DNA of 64,000 nucleotides, from contig NW_026570240.1 in NCBI RefSeq assembly GCF_019649055.1, positions 992,001 through 1,056,000 on the forward strand, written 5' to 3'. A program made the position numbers and the translations under genes. Below, in pieces: positions 57,640 to 64,000 of this stretch; position 1 is the first letter of the stretch, and every line of letters starts with the position of its first letter. The stretch comes from Paramacrobiotus metropolitanus. Taxonomy: Eukaryota; Tardigrada; Eutardigrada; Parachela; Macrobiotidae. The notes under the pieces were generated by a model, which was not told where the DNA came from, did no database searches, and was given only the letters and a program-made list of their open reading frames with translations.

Positions 57640-59665
57640 CTCGTCTTTCGATTTCACAACTGAATAGGGTGAAAATTTATTTACTGGAAAAGAAAAGGAT
57701 GCCCGAAAAACGCAGCAAGCAGCTTCCACACTTCCCACTGACGAAAAACCGTGACAATTTTGCTGTGTGAAATCTTGTTTTGTCGCCTTCCTATGTGAAT
57801 CAAATAAATGACTGGCACGGAGTTTCAACACCGGGATCTAAAGCGCGGTTGTACCCACGTATTACCATCCATGTAGGAGACGGAGCACCCTGGGGAAGCC
57901 GAAAGATGAGTAAAATCAGTACAAGTAGCCACTATCACAACTTTTGATCCAAACGGCTGCCCAGGGCTGTTTCGTACGTACCTTACTCGGTACAGTGTGT
58001 AAAATTTATGTACTGTACTTTAACGTAAATACTCCGTACTCGTCCGAAAACAATGGAATCGCTTTAGGTACAGTAATAACCTCCAAATTGCCGGCATAGA
58101 AAATAAGAAAGCAAGTGTAATTGTACCAGTTAGTTGGAAAAGATTACTTACAATAACGTTAGTAAGTAAGTAATTGTGTGACTTCAAGTAATAAGTACGT
58201 GATTGCAATGTGAATTATTGTACAGATACGAGTACTGTACATACTTCTAATAACCGTGTTAATTTTTATTTTGAAGTAAGTACTGGTGACCGGAACCACT
58301 CCGTACACAACCTTTCGCTACCTTTTACTCTACACAGCCATTTACACTACCTTTCGTTCCGTTGACAACTTTTTGTGATACCTTTCATTCGGGGAAGAGA
58401 CCTACAAAATTGAGTCGAAAATTCGTTCAAAACCGGAACCATCCAAACCCAGCTGCGAAGAAAAACCGGCACATGGCCGTCTAGAATTATTTGCTCACGG
58501 GAATTCGATTTCATAACTGCCGATGATGCTTTGAATTATGCAGCAATAACAGCTCCTGACGAAAAAACCGCAGTTCCAGAAATAACTCTGCTGTGAAAAA
58601 ATAAAATAAAAGGTAGTGCCGAAAGGCTATGTACGGACTACGGAGTCAAACGTTGTGCTCAAAGAGGGAGTACGACATACCAAATGAAAGGTAGCGCAAA
58701 AAGGTTGTGCACGGAAAGAAAGGTAGTGCAAAAGGTTGTGTACGAAGTAATTATAAATTTATAATTAAGGCTACGGCTATTTTGCCGAAGTCAGAACAAT
58801 ATGCGGAACTATTTGTAGTATACTCGTATATAGCTGGTTGGCTATTCTGCCGCAAAAGTTGCGACAAAATAGTCACTCTGAAATATTACACTATTATAAT
58901 TATTATATCTTTATAAGAGTTAAAGAAGCGTTTTGCCAATACATATTACTGATATTAGTGATAGAAGCCTTTATTAGAAAGGCATTATTTATTTAAAAAT
59001 TTTAGCCATTGAAAAACACCAAAAATCTGCTTCACAGACATAGCGAAATTAAAACGGTATGCTTTTCTACTTTTTAAATTTTAAAGTTTGAAATACATCA
59101 TTTTAAATTTTGCTCTAATGGATGCGATAAAGTAAAAATTATGCTACTTGATATCACTTTCACTTGTGTCATAACTCTTACGGTCAGTAGTTTAGTTGAA
59201 AGTGAAGGTGCCTACGCAAAACTGTACTCAACCCCTTGAGTGCAAAGTTGCAAACCCCTTGAGTACAGTTTTGGCCTACGTAATACTAATTACTATAAAT
59301 TAGTCCCCCTTAACCGGAATTTTTAAAATCAGTATGTACTATTTTATTGTCTTTCTCAGCTCGCCACCAAATACAGAATGATAAGGATGTTTGCGCGCAC
59401 CACAGAACGGCATATAGTACTACCTATGAATTCTATAATGACGACTCGATCCGAAAATATGGATTTCACATACAGTGGAAACTGGAAACCTTACGACATT
59501 CTACAAAAAAATGAACGGAATCAAAGGCATCAGGAGCTTCGTCAGCACGGAGCGCCCAACACGCGATAAAAGAAAAAACAAAAAGCGACTAACAGAGGCG
59601 TTGCAAATAATTATCAAGAAACACGCGGATACAAAATCTGTTAAAGCAAATATCACCGAGGAGCG
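57640..59665. other. Spacer between V-ATPase G and Rab21, with a foldback repeat
   Basis: About 2 kb. It contains the promoter side of the V-ATPase gene, an inverted-repeat element at 58301-58744, and a second region (59378-59665) with short plus-strand frames that I do not support as genes. Confidence 0.5.
58301..58744. mobile_element. Foldback / MITE-like inverted-repeat element, about 445 bp
   Basis: The left arm (58301-58391) and right arm (58675-58744) are inverted copies. Both are built from a sub-repeat of the form CCGTnCACAACCTTT then GCnCTACCTTTC, present at least twice per arm. A further degenerate copy sits at 58613-58650. The middle has no coding capacity. GAAGTAA occurs on both sides (near 58273 and 58744) but is not placed as a clean target duplication, so the family is unknown. 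Confidence 0.65.
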
Positions 59666-61363
59666 CTAACAACACCCTGATTTCTGGGGTTGTGGTCCCG
59701 ATTCATCGAGCAAAACAACATTTCCAGGTACTCCGCGAGTGCCATTCGCAGATGATCCACGTTTGAGAGCATCAGATTTTTCCGCCTGGTCCAACATACC
59801 TAAAAAAGATCCAGAAAGTATGGCAATACTTCCGCTAATATTTGTAACAGCAAATATCAAACTGATGCGAAATTCAAGTATAAAAACCACAAAAAATATA
59901 AACAACAGCCTCTTTAAAAGGATGCAACCTGGTACGAAAAAAGGTAGGCTGATACAACATGGGAATTAAATTTTGCTCAACCACAGCCAGTGTTACAACG
60001 ATACAAATTTCAAATATGCACGCTACTTTCAAAGTAAAGCGCAGCTTACGTTTGGATAGATCCAAGAAAAGCTCCTCTATCCCTTTATTTTGTTTGGCAG
60101 ATGTGTGGAAATGCTTGGCTCCAACAGAAGCCGCATATCTGAAAAATTAAGGGAATAAAGAGCATATAAAGCCGGTAACTGCGTGGCAGGAACACGTACT
60201 CTTCTGCGGTTTCAACCGGGACATGCCTTTGCTTCTCTAAGTCAATTTTGTTTCCGACAATGGCCAGAACGGCATCATTTCCAAGCATTTTCCTTAATTC
60301 TTTCACCCAGTTTCTGACCTAAAATAAGAATATTGGTGTTTATTGAGAAAATTACTGCTTTAGTATTTATAAACCATAATTACAATTTGTAAAAATCAGA
60401 TAAAACACATAAGGTAAAACTGGCTAGCTATCGGTGCTACAGTAATGTCTAACCTTCTGAAATGAATCTTCGTCGGTAATGTCGTAAACGAGTAGTGCAC
60501 CTTGACTATCACGATAATAAATTGGTCCCAATGCATGGAACCTTTCCTGGCCAGCCGTGTCCTAAGGACAAAAAAACAAAATTAACCAGTTGTTCCAAAC
60601 CTATCACAGTGTATGCGCAGATATGACGCACTAGGTTCTAAACTCAAATGCCTGAAGTAAAAACGTACTGTAATTGACTGGTCAACCTGTTATTTTAACA
60701 AAATGGCTGCATAAAGCTGTTTAGCAAAACTAGCTGTATATTTATTGCTGAAAAATATCAGTTAATGCGATATATACTGTCAACCATCTACAAAATACAC
60801 CTTTCCCAAACAAAAAACGGACAATTTACAAAAACAGATCGCACACAAATATCCCAGTCAATTGAGTCAAGACTCAAAACCTTATGAGTTATGACTACGC
60901 GCATTTCCAACTTACATTCTCCAGAACAAAAATATTTGCCAAATACGTTATTAACAATTCTAATAACCAGCTATTCTTAATACAATAGTTTCCATACGTA
61001 AACGGTAAATGGTTGACTTACCCAAATAGCCAGGTTAATCCTTTTTCCACCAATATTCAGCTTCTTGTTCAAAAAGGATGCCTAAACAAAATGCACGTGA
61101 TCCTTCATTTATGCTTTTAATTTTATAAAATTAGTACATCTCAACTACGTAATTAAAATCTAGGTGAGTACGAAAACTATAAAACGAAGGGATACGAGTA
61201 CGAGAATTTCTACCTGTAATGTTGACTCGTGCTTCTCGTTGAATCTGTTTTCCACATATCGAAGTACCAGCGAGGTCTTTCCTACACACCCTTCTCCCAA
61301 AAGAACAAGTTTGAAATCATAAGAATTACGTGGAGTCCCTGAACCAGCTAAAGAAGCCGTCAT
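59666..61363 (-). CDS. RAB21: Rab21 small GTPase
   Basis: Minus-strand exons are 61363-61214, 61081-61022, 60561-60454, 60318-60200, 60138-60050 and 59799-59666, giving 219 residues. Rab21 works in endocytosis and integrin traffic on early endosomes. The motifs are intact: G-E-G-C-V-G-K-T (P-loop), E-S-T-L-Q-A-S-F (switch I), [12 protein letters not shown] (switch II), G-N-K-I-D-L-E-K and [21 protein letters not shown] is Rab21-specific. The protein ends in C-C, a double-geranylgeranylation signal. The ATG at 61363 is chosen because no upstream in-frame ATG exists. Confidence 0.97.
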
Positions 61364-63379
61364 TTTCAATCAAACAGGCGTTTTGGTTGGTGCAGATCTC
61401 ACGGATTCCAGCATCCAAAGAATCGTAGTGCTATTCAGTAATACGTAAGTACTATCAAACGTGTTACCTTTTTTTGTAACGTAACTTAACACCAATAGAA
61501 GTTAATGGCTTAATGCAGGCAAAATACGAGCATATGAATGTACTTCTATAGTTCTATCGATAAAATAAACCGATGCTGCAAATAAGCCAAAAGTTACAAG
61601 AATACAACATTTCAAAATTAATGTGAAAGGAAAAATTTGTTTAAACAAGTCGTCTAAAGTAAAGTACAGTACGTAAATTTTCGTTATCTTATTTTAACAG
61701 GTGTTAAAGCAAATCCTATGATGTAACACGTGTGGTTTCTGAAGAAACATTCGTCATGGGGAGGTTTTGTGCCGTGTGGTCATGCCGTATTTTAACAGTC
61801 GCAGTGTCGATCGCCCAAAGCCGCAATTACGTTGCAAATGCCGACTTTCCATGCTGGTTTACTTACTCCAGGCTTTTTGGCTAGAATTACGACTGCTTTC
61901 AGCTTTCTCTAATCTAATAAACAAATCTATCGATCGCCGGAGCACAGCCAAATTTTCTGATATCTTTTGTTATTTTTGCGTGCCAGTTTCAACATTTGTT
62001 GCCAGTTTAGCATGTTTAGGTAGATGCTTACTGTTCAGCATCGTTAACAGCTTCGTTCCTCATATAATTATATTGAAAAAATTTCTCCCGGCACGCGACA
62101 CCACGGAAAATTGCAACTGGTTTCACGCTGGGCAAGTAGCTTCGCTTCGCTTCTAGTATGTGATTGTAGAGTAAAACTTGAGAAGTTAAAAACTGTAAAA
62201 TATGTCGGATTTAAGAAGTACAATACGAGTACTGAAAACTGGTAGAATTGTCTTTTTACTAATTCTGTTGTGCGATGATATGAATCATATGATATTCTTC
62301 TCATTTAAGGAGCTGTTGGATTGCAGAAAAGCAGGCAGCATTCTCGGGTAAGTTACAAGTATAAGTTATCTGTAGTCACTTAATATCAGTAATGCAGCTG
62401 CAGAAGAGAAATAATTATAGCTTTGGAACTAAAACTTACAAAAATAGATCTCGATACTGTATCTGTAGCTTGTTTTTCGAACATGGTCAAAATGTGTGAT
62501 ATTACTTACTTCAACATAAATCATAACTACTGTAATCTGAAGGCTGAAGCGAATAGCGAAGCACGGAAGTTAATATTAAAATAAATGGCTTGTGAAAATT
62601 ATGCTTAACATTTTGCTGTATTTAGATACTTCAAACTTCTAGATTATTAAATGCTAGAAATTGCTTGTAAATAAATCATTCTACATAAGTAATGATTGTA
62701 TTTTACTGATAACTGAGCGATGCTCGCCAATGCACATCTGAGATCTCTATAGATTCATAGAAGTACTCGTATTGTAAATTATACTTACCTCATACTTTAT
62801 ACATGATGGTGATATGGATATTAATCGTAAATTGTGAGACTTTTATGCGTATGACTGGTCAATTGTGCATACCGAGTACACCGAACGAGACTGAAAAGTC
62901 AACTTGCAAACGTAATCTACCATTTCGTAAGGACTGTACTTAATAATTATTTTTTTAGTGTCAGCTCTCATGAGGCGAGCAGTATCAGTTTTTATTGCCT
63001 GTCTGCAAATATGGAAATTGTTCTCTTAAAATTTCAACTTGTCCGTACAAATACTGTATAAAGAATTATCAGTCAATAATTATGTCGGTATTTGGTTATC
63101 TGTTATCGTGTCTCTGAAGTTCTGAACGAAGCTCTCGCAAAGAACAAAGATTGATAAGAATTAGTTTATCTAAATTCATAGTTAACCGTATGTAAGTAAC
63201 TTCATGCTTTGTACCTGTGAACAATTATTCTGATATCTAGTCTTTTAATTTATTGACACTAGTGTGATAATTAATGGATAGCCCGATCGGCAGCACTTGT
63301 ATTCGTGCGCTGCATAACTGCATGATTTTATTTCTGATTGTTTTTCAGATAATTTGTTACTGTTGAATTCCTCGCCGAA
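61364..63379. other. Divergent spacer between Rab21 and the SLC25 carrier, with a probable 5' UTR exon
   Basis: About 2 kb. It holds the Rab21 promoter side. A consensus donor at about 62349 (CTCGG then GTAAGTTA) and an acceptor at about 63349 (TTTTTCAG) suggest a non-coding first exon of the carrier gene ending near 62349. A 129-codon plus-strand open frame at 61767-62156 has no recognisable domain and is not called. Confidence 0.45.
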
Positions 63380-63717
63380 ATGACGTCTTCGAATAATCCA
63401 AAAGCTTTCTCGTAAGTACAATATCTGTATAGTAACTGGCAGTAGGTTTGCTGAGAAAACTCTCCATATTGTGCGCCAAATAAAGTTACCAAGCCTGTTT
63501 TATTTTCAGCCTTGTTCCCAAAGTCATTAATGGAGGTATTGCCGGCATTATTGGCGTGAGTATTTGGACTACTCGTACTTATTTTTTACTTATTTTTTTA
63601 CTCGTATTATTATTTACTCGTATTATCATTTACTTATTTTTTTACTTTTAGAAAAACGTAGTTAGAAGAAGAATAACGTTAACATTTTTTTATTTTTAGG
63701 TATCATGTGTATTTCCG
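63380..63717 (+). CDS. SLC25A22: Mitochondrial glutamate carrier-like SLC25 protein (N-terminal exons only)
   Basis: Exons are 63380-63411, 63510-63555 and a microexon 63700-63717; the rest lies beyond the window. The product so far is 32 residues with V-I-N-G-G-I-A-G-I-I-G-V-S-C-V-F-P, which matches the first transmembrane helix of SLC25A22/A18 glutamate carriers (I-N-G-G-I-A-G and V-T-C-V-F-P). In carriers the next residues are the start of P-x-D-x-x-K, so the final Pro before the intron is the proline of that signature. Closely related carriers share this helix, so the substrate is an inference. Confidence 0.7.
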
Positions 63718-64000
63718 GTATGGTCATTTGTTTATGTTTGAAGCGATTGTTACGTAATTTAGTTGGTCAAATTACAACCAACTGGTCCTGCAGATTGATC
63801 TCGTTAAAACAAGGCTACAAAACCAACAAACCGGCCCAGATGGGAAGCGAATGTATAACAATATGTATGTACATTGTACACAATGTACAGATCCTACAAT
63901 ACGATACGATCTTACAATTATAATACAATACAGTACAATACGATCTTACAATACAGCGTGCGTTCCTGGTATTTAACTGCTCTTTGGTTTGTTATAGAAT
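63718..64000. repeat. Intron end with short ACAATACGATCTTACAAT repeats
   Basis: The last stretch is intron of the SLC25 gene. From about 63891 to 63955 it contains short direct repeats of TACAATACGAT and CGATCTTACAAT. A related low-complexity run of TACTCGTATTAT units is at 63569-63650. Confidence 0.5.

Noticed and set aside
61767-62156. 129-codon plus-strand open frame
   Set aside because: No domain, no splice or promoter context, and it lies in the flank of Rab21. I could not support a gene.
1-64000. CRISPR arrays, operons, ribosome-binding sites
   Set aside because: The sequence is eukaryotic nuclear DNA; no regular spaced repeats or bacterial signals were seen.

Overview
The window is nuclear DNA of an intron-rich animal. 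Genes have many short exons with GT-AG introns, often only 50-100 bases long, and there is no sign of prokaryotic organisation. The gene set is metazoan: perlecan, two Hairy/HES repressors, torsin, OPA1, sigma-1 receptor, Rab21. A ciliary MORN protein of the RSPH1 type argues against a nematode. My best guess, held loosely, is a small ecdysozoan, perhaps a tardigrade. The exon models were spliced by hand, and every one keeps a continuous reading frame.

Layout: (1) 1-14959, + strand: the 3' part of a perlecan-type basement-membrane proteoglycan, about 40 exons and 3,350 residues, with a tRNA-Asp(GUC) inside one intron. (2) 15629-18937: a divergent pair, Snapin (-) and mitochondrial GatC (+). 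(3) 19491-20576 torsin (-) and 21451-22983 an unrecognised intronless gene (-). (4) 23557-29602: a complete 25-exon OPA1-like mitochondrial dynamin (+), with a 141-bp hAT-type MITE in its first intron. (5) 29603-35160: a gene-poor stretch, then a HES-type repressor (+) at 35444-36827. (6) 39878-42090: an RSPH1-like six-MORN protein (-). (7) 42855-44444: a five-exon gene (-) for an extremely hydrophilic, repeat-built protein that I do not recognise. (8) 48442-50875: a second HES-type gene (-). (9) 50876-54963: gene-poor, with a tandem duplication. (10) 54964-56332 sigma-1 receptor (+), 57167-57517 V-ATPase subunit G (-), a foldback repeat near 58.5 kb, 59666-61363 Rab21 (-), and the first exons of a mitochondrial glutamate-carrier-like gene (+) running off the right end.

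The genes do not form one pathway. Several serve mitochondria or membranes: OPA1, GatC, the SLC25 carrier, Snapin, Rab21, V-ATPase G and sigma-1. The strongest leads for new biology are the hydrophilic repeat protein at 42.9-44.4 kb, whose exons 2 and 3 are clear duplicates, and the OPA1-like protein, which keeps the P-loop and TKxD motifs but lacks the usual switch-I threonine motif and has DLPA in place of DLPG.
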